Part shown: positions 10,528 through 22,100 of the stretch, in pieces
Layout of the letters: the number at the start of each line of letters is the position of its first letter
How positions within the stretch are numbered: position 1 is the first letter of the stretch
From: Osmia lignaria lignaria
Lineage: Eukaryota > Arthropoda > Insecta > Hymenoptera > Megachilidae
Direction of reading: 5' to 3'
Assembly: GCF_051020975.1 (NCBI RefSeq)
Contig: NC_135035.1
Coordinates: forward strand, 6,448,001 to 6,512,000
DNA: 64,000 bases
The notes under the pieces: model-generated
What the model was told of the DNA's origin: nothing
What the model saw: only the letters and a program-made list of their open reading frames with translations
Databases searched by the model: none
Program-made: the position numbers and the translations under genes

Positions 10528-12089
10528 TGAATTATTTTTCTACGCGTTCTTGCCTGCCATTTTGGGCGTAGATTTTTAAGCCTCTGCTTTATTTTTTGCC
10601 GTTCTGCTCGATGAAGAAATCTTTACTATAAAGTTTCATTATTTCTGGTAAATTCTTCAACGAGCGGAACCTCTCCCCCCTTTTTATTCGCGAGTAGGAT
10701 AAACCTTGTGTACCTGGAGATTTATTCTTTATTTTGTAACGTTTATCCTTCTCCGCTGATCAAGCAGCTTGCCGGCACGCTCGAGTTTGGAAAATTGATA
10801 AATTTCTTTAAAGGATAATTAACTGAACGTGAACTCGAGCGTGAAACAAGCGACGCCCCTAGAAAAAAATAACTCATCACGCTTATCATTCGCAATTTCG
10901 TATGCCGTACACTTGCATACTAACACCATCGCGACGACATTTCCACTTCTGGACCCTAATGATCAATCCTGAGTACGTAACAATTAGCACCGCCATCCGA
11001 CATCCTTAGCCCCCCTTTATGCCGTAGTTATCAGCTAGTGGCGAGTAACGTCGAGCAGATTGTTACGTAACGAGATAATACAAGCCACCCTTGCTCGAGC
11101 AGCGAATCGAGCGACACGCATGAGCCCCCAGTTAGTAGCCGAGGAACACATCATCCACCATCGATGCATTCTTAGCTTGCTAAACATATCGCAGCAACGA
11201 ATCCTTTCTTTTCCCTTCGACCTAGAATCGTAATTATCCTTCGTGGCTACTCGAGTCTATCGACGAGACACTGTACGTCGCTATTCTTCTTCCTCGTATT
11301 CGCGTATCTATCGCCTCGAATCGGTTGGAAGATCGAATCGTTCGATACGATTAATTCGTCGAGCAATCGCGAAACGATATTTCGAAAGATTTACGACGAA
11401 ACTCTTACGAGGATGGTCGACCTTACAACGTGGTAGGTAAACAGAGAAACTCGTTCGACGTGGTAGGAGCTCGATACGAACCGACTTGCTTGGCTTTCTC
11501 TCTTTCTCTCCAGTGTGTATCTCACTGTCCTTTGTTCGAAACGGTTCGAAAATTTCTTCAACGGTCGCTTCTTCTTTTCTCTTTTATTTTCCCTGTCTCT
11601 TCGGCTCCTCGTTTCTTTTTTCTTACACGTTTTTATTTCGTGATTTCGATCGCCGTTTGGTCACCGCGCGCGATCATCCGCCCTCTAGGGTCCAGAACGT
11701 AGGGAATTTCGAGCGGTTCCGATTTTGCTGAGTAAAAATTAAAAAAAAAAGAGAAACATACAATTGATTTCTCGTTTAGCAGACGAATGAGTCGAGTCGC
11801 TATTGTGTGTCGAGTTTTTCAATGGGTTGAGTCAAGAGAAAAGTCTCGTCGGCCAGATTCTTCTTGCGTTTCCTATGTATTTCTCGATCCGTGTCCGTTC
11901 CGTTTCAAACGTCTCGTCGTTTCTTCGAGGATCGAACCGATCAGCGTCGAAAGTCGAGTTAGATTCGAGCATCTTCGTTCGAGGAACAATGGCGCACTTT
12001 GTCTCGGAGGAAGCAGGAAAATTCGGCCATCGCGAGAATCTTTTTCTTCTGACTCATCCTATCCGATCTAAAAATAATGCCCCCTTTTG

Positions 12090-12107
12090 AAAAAAAAAAA
12101 AAAAAAA
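12090..12107 (+). repeat. Poly-A run (A18)
   Basis: Uninterrupted run of 18 A after CCCCTTTTG. No retroposed gene sequence is recognisable upstream, so it is a simple repeat and not a retropseudogene tail. Confidence 0.8.
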
Positions 12108-12990
12108 GAAATTTTTACGCAACGTAACCCCGATATACCTAACGCAAAACCAATAACCTCGTAGGATAGCTTAGAGTGACAGAGAAGCTTGGATGGACGG
12201 CTGTACGCGTTGGACTTCCTTGAGAAAATTGACGGAGAACGAGCGAAATGCTAGAAAATAAAAAAAATAAAAAATAAAGAGAGACGTGGGGTCCGAGATG
12301 GGATCGCGAAAGGTTTCTCGCAACCTTCGGGAGGAAATTCTCACGCACGGACGAGGGGCAGAAAATGCATTAAAATGCAAAAATTAAGAAAACGTGTTCC
12401 GTCACCGACGGACTCGAGGACTCGACGCCATTTTTCAAAGGATCCAAGGAACGGAGTTGCAACCAAGTACGAAAGAAGATGAAGAAGATGTTGATGAAGA
12501 TACGAAGATAAACAGAACGTGTGTTTGATTCGAGAACGGTTATCGTGAAGTAATCGCGAAGAGACACCGCGTGATCCGCGAGCGACGTGCAACAACTTCC
12601 GGTTGTTCCCTAAGCTTGCGACGAATCTCCGCTCCTGCGGTCCCCACGTTCTTCTTCGGCCGTCGTTTCGTCGGAGAGCGTTCCATTTTTTCTTTCCTTC
12701 GACGCGATCACTTGGAAAATCCAGCTCCTTCGCGAGACTATCGAACGAGGAACATATTTTCCACCGAAAAATGGAAAAGAAGAATCGATTCGAACGTAGA
12801 ATTGTCCTTCGTTCTTTGGTCCCTCGAAGAAGAGTCGTCGCGTGTCCGCCGAATAGATTCGGCTAGGGAGAAAAGGGTCAGCGATTCGTCGACAAGCGTG
12901 CTCGTTTTCTCTCCGTTCGGAGGAAAGGAGTCGAGAGGGAAAAGGAGACGAGAACGCGAAACGATAAAACCTCTTACTGTGATAATAAAC

Positions 12991-13007
12991 AAAAAAAAAA
13001 AAAAAAA
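12991..13007 (+). repeat. Poly-A run (A17) after an AATAAA
   Basis: Seventeen A follow TGTGATAATAAAC. The AATAAA just before the run could suggest a polyadenylation signal, but a genomic A tract is also a common artefact site for internal priming of cDNA. Confidence 0.7.
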
Positions 13008-13703
13008 GAAAAAAGAACAATGATGCACGGTGGTGCGTGCGAGGGAAATAAAATATTATATCCAGGGTATAGTCGAGTATAGTCGATGTGTGTGGAAGGT
13101 GTTGAGAGAGAAAAGGGCGAGAAAGACGAACGGTGATCGATGCAGAAAACGTAGAAGAAGAGGAAACGAGAAGCGACCCGGAGAAGAATTCGTAGTCGTC
13201 GCTTCGCGTGGCTGTATATATATACATATTTATATACATACAATATACGCATATATGAAATATTATATATATATAGAAACGTATAGAGAGGAGAGTGTAT
13301 TATATTTTCCGCGTTTAGCAATATTTTCCTTTTTTCTCTCTCTCTCCCGTTTAGCGGCGTCTCGTTCGACGTCCATCGTCGTTTGCGTCCGTCAGTTTCC
13401 CTTCGCGATTTTCCTCCTTTACGCCCGAGATCATTGCAATTAACCAGGGAATGAACGAGCGAACGAATTGTAACGAGGAAAACGAACGTTGCCTGTGAAA
13501 AGATAGGAAGATCGTTTGCCAGGAAAAATAGAATCATTTGGTTGTACGACGATTGTAAGAATGTTTCTTCTAGTGCACATCGTTCCCTGAAATTAAAACC
13601 CTATCGTAATTTTGCGTAGATAGAAGAAACCCTTTCAGTATTGGCCCGGGAAACTGTGTTCGTACGCGAGAGCGGGAAAAATTCAAGCGTTCCTTCTCCC
13701 CTT

Positions 13704-13711
13704 TGTACATA
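13704..13711 (+). promoter_or_regulatory. Pumilio-type element (UGUACAUA)
   Basis: Perfect match to the Pumilio recognition consensus UGUANAUA, on the SoxN sense strand, next to an AT dinucleotide run. It is only meaningful if the SoxN transcript extends this far. Confidence 0.25.
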
Positions 13712-13895
13712 TATATATATTAAAAAAAATGATATCCCAAAAACCTTGTTTCTCTCCTTGATAACGCGAGAGAAAGATTCGCTCCGCGAATTAAAATCTT
13801 TTCACGACTCTCGAGGAACTTTACGATACACGGTATATTTTATTATTGCGTTATTACGTTTACTATTACTACATTGACCCTGAAAGTACGATTTA

Positions 13896-14010
13896 ATATT
13901 ATTATTACTATCATTAATATTATAATTATTATTATTATCCTTAGTATTGAGTTCTTTTTATTATCATCTTTATTATTAATTATTATTATTCTAGTTATCA
14001 TAATTATAAA
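13896..14010. repeat. Imperfect (ATT)n microsatellite
   Basis: About 115 bp dominated by ATT/TAT trinucleotides with interruptions, downstream of SoxN on the sense strand. A simple repeat; its hydrophobic translation products are meaningless. Confidence 0.75.
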
Positions 14011-14735
14011 CTTCCCCGATTTTCGTTTCAGTATCCAGTTCCCTTTCCAGAAATCATCGTCCGCATTTCCCGCGTATCATTTTCGAATTCCCGTCGTCGA
14101 GCAATCTGTAAAGCGTTCGCGCCGCAAGATAAATCGATCCGAGAGTTCGATCAATCGCGACCGATCTGCGACGTCGAAACGAACGGAGAACGACCGGTGC
14201 GCGGTTCGAGACGCTCCAAAAAATTTCGCGATATCCGGGAATCTTGAATCGTACGTTCGGCTCGCTGTAACCGTGACACCGTCTGTGATAAGAGGTTTCG
14301 AAAACCCTCGATCGAAATTCTTATGTTTCTTTTTTATTTTTTCGAGAATCCATTGTTCGAGACAGCCAAAGCTTTTAAATACTCGTAACTAAGTGTCTCG
14401 TTGGTAATCGCGATCGAGGATCTTGGACTTTTTTACGAAAACGTCGCGTTACAGCCAGCTACGTGATTTGTGAAAATTTCTCGCCGACCAACTGCAAAAT
14501 GCACGAGCAGTTAAAAAAAAAATATATATGGAACAAGATAAGCGTCGTTCTCGGTTCGTTCTTTTTTTTTTTTAACTTTTGTTTCTTTTAAATATCGCTG
14601 ACGAGTCACACGACGTCATCGTCGTCTCACCTGATGTATACGAGCACGAAAGAGGAAGCGTAACGATTATACAAGCTTTGTACAAATTATCGCGATGACC
14701 CGTAATCGCGGAGTTTTCAACTCGCGAACTCTGTA

Positions 14736-14743
14736 TGTAAATA
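14736..14743 (+). promoter_or_regulatory. Pumilio-type element (UGUAAAUA)
   Basis: Second perfect UGUANAUA word on the SoxN sense strand, about 1 kb after the first. Same caveat: it matters only if this DNA is transcribed as SoxN 3' UTR. Confidence 0.25.
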
Positions 14744-15336
14744 CGTTCAACCACGACGGCAAAACCGTCCGTGGTACGTTCGAATACACATATACATACG
14801 CATATTAAGATCAACACGGCTCTGTGTTATTTAATCACGACACCTTCTCGCTCGACTTCGTCCCCGTGACGAACGTCATTCCCGATTTTCGAAGAGCAAC
14901 GACGAAACGAGATGATCCTCCATCAGGTAATTTTGTCTTCCACAAAAGACAACGGTTTCACTCTTGTTTTGCACCTTGCATGCACGATCTACGCGTGACT
15001 GGTTTGTGAGTTTCTTTCTTTTTTTTTTCTTTTATTTCTTCTCCTCTATCCACTCTTGTCACCTTTCAATCATTCGCTCGACGTCGATAGGCAGCGAGAG
15101 AAATCTTCCAACCGATCCGACGAATAGCGTATCGCGACCGTCGTTAATTTATTAACAAGTTTCTCGGTTCAGATGTACGATTTAACTCTCGTTATGGCGG
15201 TGACTGGCACGTTTTTTTTTTTTCTTGCTTTGAAATTTTAACACGTTCGTTGTGGCTTGATTAGGAATTTAATTCGGTCAAATTATTAGGAAATAGAAAA
15301 TAATTAGACACTGGAGTAGCATCAAAATTAAATTAA

Positions 15337-15760
15337 CCTTTGGAGGGCTAGGATTTTTTCTTGGAAATTAGGTGTGTTATTTATACAAAATTCATATTCA
15401 TGTAGAGTTTTCAAAATTTTATTTCTATCGATTATAAGGGTTTGTGGCATCGCTAATTACGATTCTGACGCCGAAATATTAAACAGTATAGTGATTTTCT
15501 TTAGTCGTGGACGAAGAAACTTACGTAGCTCCTTAATTTTTTTTTTTTAATTTTTATGTTTTATAATATCTATCATTCATCTTTGGCCCAAAACGGAGCC
15601 ACTCCGACCTGCTAAAAATTAACAATATTTTATTCATGGTAATAAAAACGCCACCGTCGTGTATCATCCCCTTGTACATCGATTATTGTCCCATAATCGG
15701 TATTAGTATCCGCAGGTCGTTTTCACGCGACGGCCGTAATCTTGCTCGGTAGCTAAAGGG
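15337..15760. mobile_element. Possible piggyBac-like MITE (~424 bp) with TTAA ends
   Basis: TTAA occurs at both boundaries (15333-15336 and 15761-15764). The inner ends start CCTTTGGAGG and, on the opposite strand, CCCTTTAGCT, a weak inverted match. The interior has no transposase frame. TTAA duplication and a CCCTTT start are hallmarks of piggyBac-superfamily elements. The terminal match is short, so the boundaries are tentative. Confidence 0.35.
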
Positions 15761-15764
15761 TTAA

Positions 15765-18602
15765 GAAGGTTGGAAGTGGCGTCGATTGGTCGTCTCGAAG
15801 AAGGCGTCGATCCACGGGGAAACAGAGAACCTTTCTGTTGGTATCCTTTTCCCCGTGTTTTTATTTGTCCAACGCGACTCGTATCCGCGCCGCGAAATGT
15901 CCCAATAAATATACACGCTCGGGGCACGGACGAGTGGAGACATTAATTCGTGCCAATAAATATTCCCATCGTTCCGGCACATAAACCTGGCGTTTGTCAT
16001 ATACACGCAGTCATTTCGGTTAAAAGGCATTCCCTCTGCCACTGAATGCAAATGCGAGTGCTCGTTGTGCGTGCCGTAGGGTCTCTAAAGTGCTTTCAAT
16101 TACGTGTTCCACCTAACGTGTCCTGGCCGTGGAGGGCCGTTTTCCTATGTTTTGCATAACCGGGATTTTCAAGTGTTTCACGCCCCACAAGGACGCGACA
16201 CGGTTCAACCATTTTCGGCCAACTTCTTCTGAAAACCAAGCTTACACGCTCTCGCGTCCATAAGTCGCGGGATAATTTCGCTAATTTCCCTGGAACTAAT
16301 GCGATTCAGATTAGTTATAAAAATGGTAAAACGTAATTATAATTACCATCCTGATTTTCAAACATTTCTCCTTCCCTAACGAGCTTTCGTAGTTTTCTTT
16401 TCCCCCCCACAACTTCAACTAGTTCTCCTTTCTCTCTATTGTTTTCTCTATTCTTTCTCGTGTTTAGTTTAGCCGTTTGCGGCGAAGTGCGCGGGTGGCA
16501 ATTTCAGCACTTTCAAAACGAGGGGAAAATGCGATTACAGAGGAACACTCTTTGCACGCACTTTCGTTTTAAGTACCGCAGTTTCTTTCCTCGCGTTTGC
16601 ACACTCCTTTATTATTTTCCCTTCAAACGCGTAGCCTTCTCTTTTTATTTTCCTCCTTTGCATGTTACTTTGTCTGCAATTTCGTGGATGGTTAATTAAC
16701 GAAGCAGCGTGCGTTTTATTGAACGCCAGCGATGCATTATCGTCCTATTAATTCGCGACACGTAATAAATGCTCGATAAGGAGAGCTTGTTTGTTACGGT
16801 GATAGGAATGAGAATGGAACAGCTGCGACCAAGTTACGCGAGAATATCAGCTTCTCTGTTCTACGAAAATTCACCCTCCGTTTAATGATCATCGATAAGT
16901 AGATCAATTTAAACGAGAAAAATCCTCGGTGCGATATCCTGCTGGTTACGTGACTTGCTATAGCGTTCGATCAAGATCCAATAGATTTTTTGTTCTTTCA
17001 ATTAACATTACCGAACTAATAATCAAGTTTCTCGTGAGAATATTTTCTTGAGCTACGCGGGGCCATTTTTAGGTCGCGCGATTTCGTGCAAGAAAAAAAC
17101 CGTGCAGAATCGACGATGATTGAACGAATTTCTTTTTTCTGCCTCTTACCTACGGTCGTTTGATCCGCGAGTCGAGTGAATAAATTACGAAACGAGGAAC
17201 CATTTTTGGGTAACCGGACCATTAAACATTTCGCCGAGGGCGACGCGTGTACAGGATGTTCCTGAACGAAATTGAAACCTCCCTCTGTAAACGACAAGAA
17301 TTCGAGAGCCAATAATTTTAATTCTTTCGCGTTTAATCAAAGGTGTCAGATTGGAATTCGTTTAAGTATTTCTCGCTCTCGAAAAAGTTACTCTCTTATC
17401 TCGCTCGCGTCTGAACTCGTACTCGCCCACGCCTTGTGTCTCGCACCTGACTCTATTCCACCGTTGATTTACGACATTCTCCCAGGCCCGGTCAAGGGAT
17501 GTGTTCGGACGCGTGCATTAGCGAGGAATTTTCTCGGTTCGCGGCAAACGAAACGCCAGCTCGCGGCAAAGGGAAACGGGGCATTGATAAAGCTGTCTGG
17601 TGAATAGAGCCGGTCTTGCTCAACCATGACCGTTTAATTAATTGCCGGCAAAGAACAGTCGGTCGCGTGATTAATCGCGACGCTCGTGGGACCAAGGTCG
17701 CAAAACTCTGGAACACGTAATCTGGAAAAACTGTCTGATCGAAACGCAGGGACTTTCGCATTGGAATTCTAACCAGCCGTGATACGACGACATCGGTATG
17801 TTACCATTCAATGATTCTAAGGAATTATGTTAAATTTTTGATTAATTTGTACAAATATTGACACCCAATAACGCGCTTCAAAAAGGACCATCAATCTCTT
17901 ATCCCTGGCACGTGGGTGATCGACGAAAAAAACATTCCCTCCTTGGTTCGTCGAAGGTATCGCGGTCTCGTTCTCCCTTTCTCAATATTCCTACCCCCGT
18001 TTAACCCCCTCGGAGTAAGATAATATTCACGGCCAATTACCTAAAACGTACTCCTTATGGAGCCGCGCAGGGTTATTGGCAGGCTGCCACCGTGCAATCG
18101 AGTATCCGGTGTGAAACGACCTTGTTATTAACGTTCAAGTAAGCTTCAGCGACCAGGAACCCTGGCTGCCTTCGAAAGGATTCGTCGATGTTCACGGGAC
18201 ACTTTGCGGTGCCATTTCCGCGCGGGTGCCAATTAGCAGTTACAAATTTAACAAAGATTTTTTACATTCATCTTTCGTCGGATTGAAATTATTATAAACG
18301 TTTTTCTATTTCTGGGAATTCGAACATTCTCATTCCTTAATAATTTTTCACCGTCCATTTTTTGCCCTACCATGATTCAGGACCATCGAAACCCAAGAAT
18401 CTCGCGTCCCCTTCTTCCCCACCTTTCGCAACCAGCTACCTTTTCCTTTCCTCGTTTATTTCGAGGCTGTTCGTGTTTATGGCACGAGCGGGACAGTTAT
18501 GGCAATGAACGTCATCGAGAATCCGTAGGGACCTTCCCAACTTGTTAATTGGCACGATAACGCGTGCTCGGCCTCCACTCTTTCGGTCGCGACCCGTTTC
18601 TC
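15765..18602. other. Noncoding region, nothing recognised
   Basis: No gene, RNA or structured repeat identified. Two AATAAATAT words at about 15903 and 15955 and scattered TAATTA homeodomain-type words are the only features of note. Confidence 0.4.
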
Positions 18603-19136
18603 AAGGGGTTAAGCCACTATAGAATTTTGAAAAAATCGAAATTTTTTTCTTTGACTAAAAGGTGCCTTAATGAAAAATCTCTAAGCACTCGAATTTCGAA
18701 TTCTGAAAACTTTAAACGCATTTTTCAAACTGGCCAGACTTGTAAATCAAACAGATCATCACCATTCAAAACTAAATTCTCTACCGAATTACGTAGGAAT
18801 TTTCTGGCGATTCTTCCTTGAAATTTTACATTTTCTCTTAAAACATACTCCATTTTTGCAAAAATCAATATATCAAAAAAATCTTACGTAGTTCGGTAGC
18901 TGTTCTCATATATTATCGAAAATATCTTGATTTTTTATCCTAAGTTAAAAACTGCAGGAGCTGCAGGTGCGGTCGTTTAGCCCTACAAAAAAGAGGTGAA
19001 AATATTTTCACTTGAATCACTATACAAAAATTAATTTTTAAAGTTTATTAGTTGTAAAATAAAGGCATGCTTAAAGAATTTGGATTCATTCCCAAAATAT
19101 GCCTATTTTTTCTTGCTCTAGAGTGGCCTAACCCCT
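18603..19136. mobile_element. Terminal-inverted-repeat element, ~534 bp, unclassified
   Basis: The left end AAGGGGTTAAGCCACT is mirrored at the right end as AGTGGCCTAACCCCTT, 15 of 16 matching as inverted repeats, with weaker similarity continuing inward. The interior is AT-rich (T and A runs), without a transposase frame. No clear target-site duplication is visible, so the superfamily is not assigned. The sharply different, AT-rich composition compared with the flanks supports an insertion. It is a non-autonomous DNA transposon or fragment. Confidence 0.6.
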
Positions 19137-22100
19137 TAATTCGTAACACGTTTAGCAAAATACTCAGAAAAATGTTGAAATATTAAAGAAGAAAATCTAA
19201 TCCTTCTCGTGAAAGGGGTTGACGGGGAGGAGAAACGCGGAGGGTGAAACGACGTGAGAGACGATCGTGCAGACTGGTTCGACTAGCTGCGGGGTCAGTT
19301 TATCGCAAACAAATGGGTTACGCTTGTTCGACGCCGTATTTCACCGAAATTTATTGTTTATTATTCCGCAGACCCGGGATGATATAGGGCCGTGTTTGCC
19401 CGGAGTAGCGTTAATGTCGTTAATAGCACCACCGGTTCGACTGGCAACCACCGGCATCGCGGCACCCGATACAGGGACAAAACCTCGGGGACGGGTTTCT
19501 CTCCTTTTCTTTTTACACCTTCCTCGTTCCCTGGTTTTATTTTCGGATCGGCGTTCCTGCCGAAATTATGCGCGATCCTACCGTTCGAAACGTACCTTCA
19601 GCGACTGCCTCTGGAAATGACGGTATTTCCATGATAATTGATTTTCTGCTACATCGACTTCCGAGAAGCATTTTCTTTTCGATTATTCGTCAAGAGGAAT
19701 ACCAACCCCGGTGTTTTCTCGAGTGACGCGTTATTCCATTAACAGGGCAATCGACTCAACGAGAGTGCGACAAACCGCCGCCCCTAAAGGTCAATCTGAG
19801 AAACTAGCTAGGGAAAAGGGTTTCGATCCGACTGTTTAGCCAGAGGGAACAAGTTTGTCGCATTAAGAACGCATTAGCGTCGAGTCCACGGCGAGTTAAC
19901 CGATTGGCGTGATATAGGCTGCAATGCGGGCTGACACGGGTCGCACAGCGTGCTCGGGAAGGAGGGAAAGAAAGCAAAGAGGGCGTGAAAATCGGCTCCG
20001 GTCTCGAACGTCATTCCAAGTATCGTAATAATTGGATTAACGTCTAATTAGAACACCTACTGGTCCTGCTGCCCTAATTTCGATCAACTATGATATTAAA
20101 TAATATCCCAAGTGGAACTTGTTAATGAGACTGTTTAATTAATTGTTACTTCCCATCTGGGGCGCGCTAATCGAAACAGAGATAGGTACATTCCGTTAAT
20201 TTTTAACACTCGTAGAATTATATCTAATCTAATCTATGATGGAAGATATACAACCTCCTTGATTCATCAAATTTACTCTCTTTCGTGTACGATACATCCA
20301 TACCAGGAGAAATTGGAAAACGCGGTCTGGTAAGGGTGGTATAAATCTCTTGGAAGGATCGCAGAATGGCTCGCTATCTCCCCTTTGGTTCCTCCGTTTC
20401 CACACCCCCGTTAGAGGTCCCAGACGTGCGTTATTGCGCTAATAAAGCACTTAACAATTATTTTCCGGCCGGTGATTTTTCAGACGGCCACGGGCAGCCA
20501 GTGATAAACCGGTGTCCCGTCTGATAACCCTGTGCCCCGAACCTACGCGCATATATACGACACCGACGAGTTATCGTCCCGAAACGAAAACAGTCGGTCG
20601 GCCACCCCCTGTGTCGGGCCACCCCCGTAATGCACGATTCGCATGTGAACGCCGCGAACCGACGACGAATCGCCGACCCGCGATCCGTCCGGCTTAATTG
20701 AACGCGATCGCAATCGTCTGCCGGCGATTTGTCTTAATTTCGGTGGCTAGAAGGAGGACCAATCCCACCCCCGCAGCCTTCCTCCTCACCTTATCGTCGT
20801 TGCTTTCCAACCGCGTCACGCGTCCCTTTATCGACGCTGGCCATCGTCGTCGGGGTGATCGCCGTCGAGATTGGTATTTCGGTGCCGTTGGACGCTAATT
20901 TCGACCCTGAATGACTTCGTAAGCGATATAATGACCACCTCGGCTACCGTCTTAATTATTCTTCACCCCTGCGTTCAGCGAACGCGTGCTTAAAGTCGGG
21001 TAATATTATATAAGAACCGCGAAACGTAATCAAGTTTTATAAGATTTTGATGTAGCGAGTGTTGAAGGAAATGTAATGAGCGTTAGATTCGCACAGGTGC
21101 AAGAATTTTTCCAGCCACGGTTTTTGCGTGCGTAATTGCCATTAATCAGACACTCGGGAATCGGTACTAAGCTGATGCTTACTAATTTCCATCGAGTTGG
21201 CCGATGTAATTTAACGAGTTCCTAGCGTGTCTTAATTACGAGACCGTCTAATCATCGCGTCGGTGCGCGCCGCCGCGCCGCTTGGAAATTCTTGCTCGTG
21301 AAAATCTCGATTCAACGAGATCCCACTAGATCGATGATAATTACTCCCTCCCGGTTCGCTCACTTTTTTTCTTATACATACAATTTCCCGAGTTCTTTAA
21401 TCTTTCTCAACCTTTGCGCTCGAACCTGTTCGTCACTCGCGATTGTCATGCTAATTAAGAGCTTTACACGAAATTTCAATAGCACCGTTTCTTTTCGTAG
21501 AAAAATTCCTACGTAGGTTTTTCTAAATACCCTGGAGAACACACGTTACACCTTGAACCGAGCGCGTTTGCGAAACCGCGTTCCGAGATGAATTTCGCGA
21601 GGACACGCGCGTCCGTGGATTTCGTGGACCGTCCACGGGTCGAACCGTGAGTGTCATCGTATTTAATTAAAATGTCACACGCGTGATAAATGTCGCGTGT
21701 GTCGCGTGAAAGAAATCGTCGTAGCCAGCCTCCTCTGTCCGTCCTTTCCACTGTCGGCGAACGTGAACGAGCGGGGGGGTTGCTGGTGCGGGAATAATAA
21801 ATGAAATTCGCTATCGTCCTGACATCTATACCGCGGCACGAAGGCGTGCGTTGAAAAAGACGCGGCCCGGAGATGGCCGAGGGGGCGGAAATTAGCGAGA
21901 CGCGCATTTATCTCCGCGACTTTTCGACCGCAATTACGTAAGACCGTAATTTTTCAATATCCCCGCTTCTACGTCGCTTACAGACGTGTCGCGTCTTTTT
22001 TACGAGGTCGTTCTTCATTTTTCTTCTTTTTTTTTCCTTTGCTTAAATAAAAAAGAAACGGACCTTCGCGAGACATCAGCCTTTCTTTCGCTCGTTCGCG

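Larger units (their letters stand above)
10526..15200 (+). other. Possible long SoxN 3' UTR / downstream AT-rich region
   Basis: I see no gene in these 4.7 kb. The strand downstream of the SoxN stop is full of features common in long neural 3' UTRs: long A runs (12090-12107, 12991-13007), AT dinucleotide and ATT trinucleotide stretches (13215-13275, 13896-14010), two perfect Pumilio-type elements UGUANAUA (13704-13711, 14736-14743), and K-box-like TGTGAT words (12978 and 14284 areas). Several AATAAA words occur (for example near 12254-12280 and 12983), but none is clearly the cleavage signal. Calling this a UTR is inference; it could equally be intergenic DNA. Confidence 0.3.

Noticed and set aside
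12983..13007. AATAAA followed by A17 taken as a retropseudogene tail or poly(A) site
   Set aside because: No upstream gene-like sequence or target duplication. Genomic A runs are frequent in this region.
12610..13537. Minus-strand frames of 187-209 aa and plus-strand frames downstream of SoxN
   Set aside because: They are low-complexity translations of purine-rich and AT-repeat sequence, with conflicting frames and no recognisable family.
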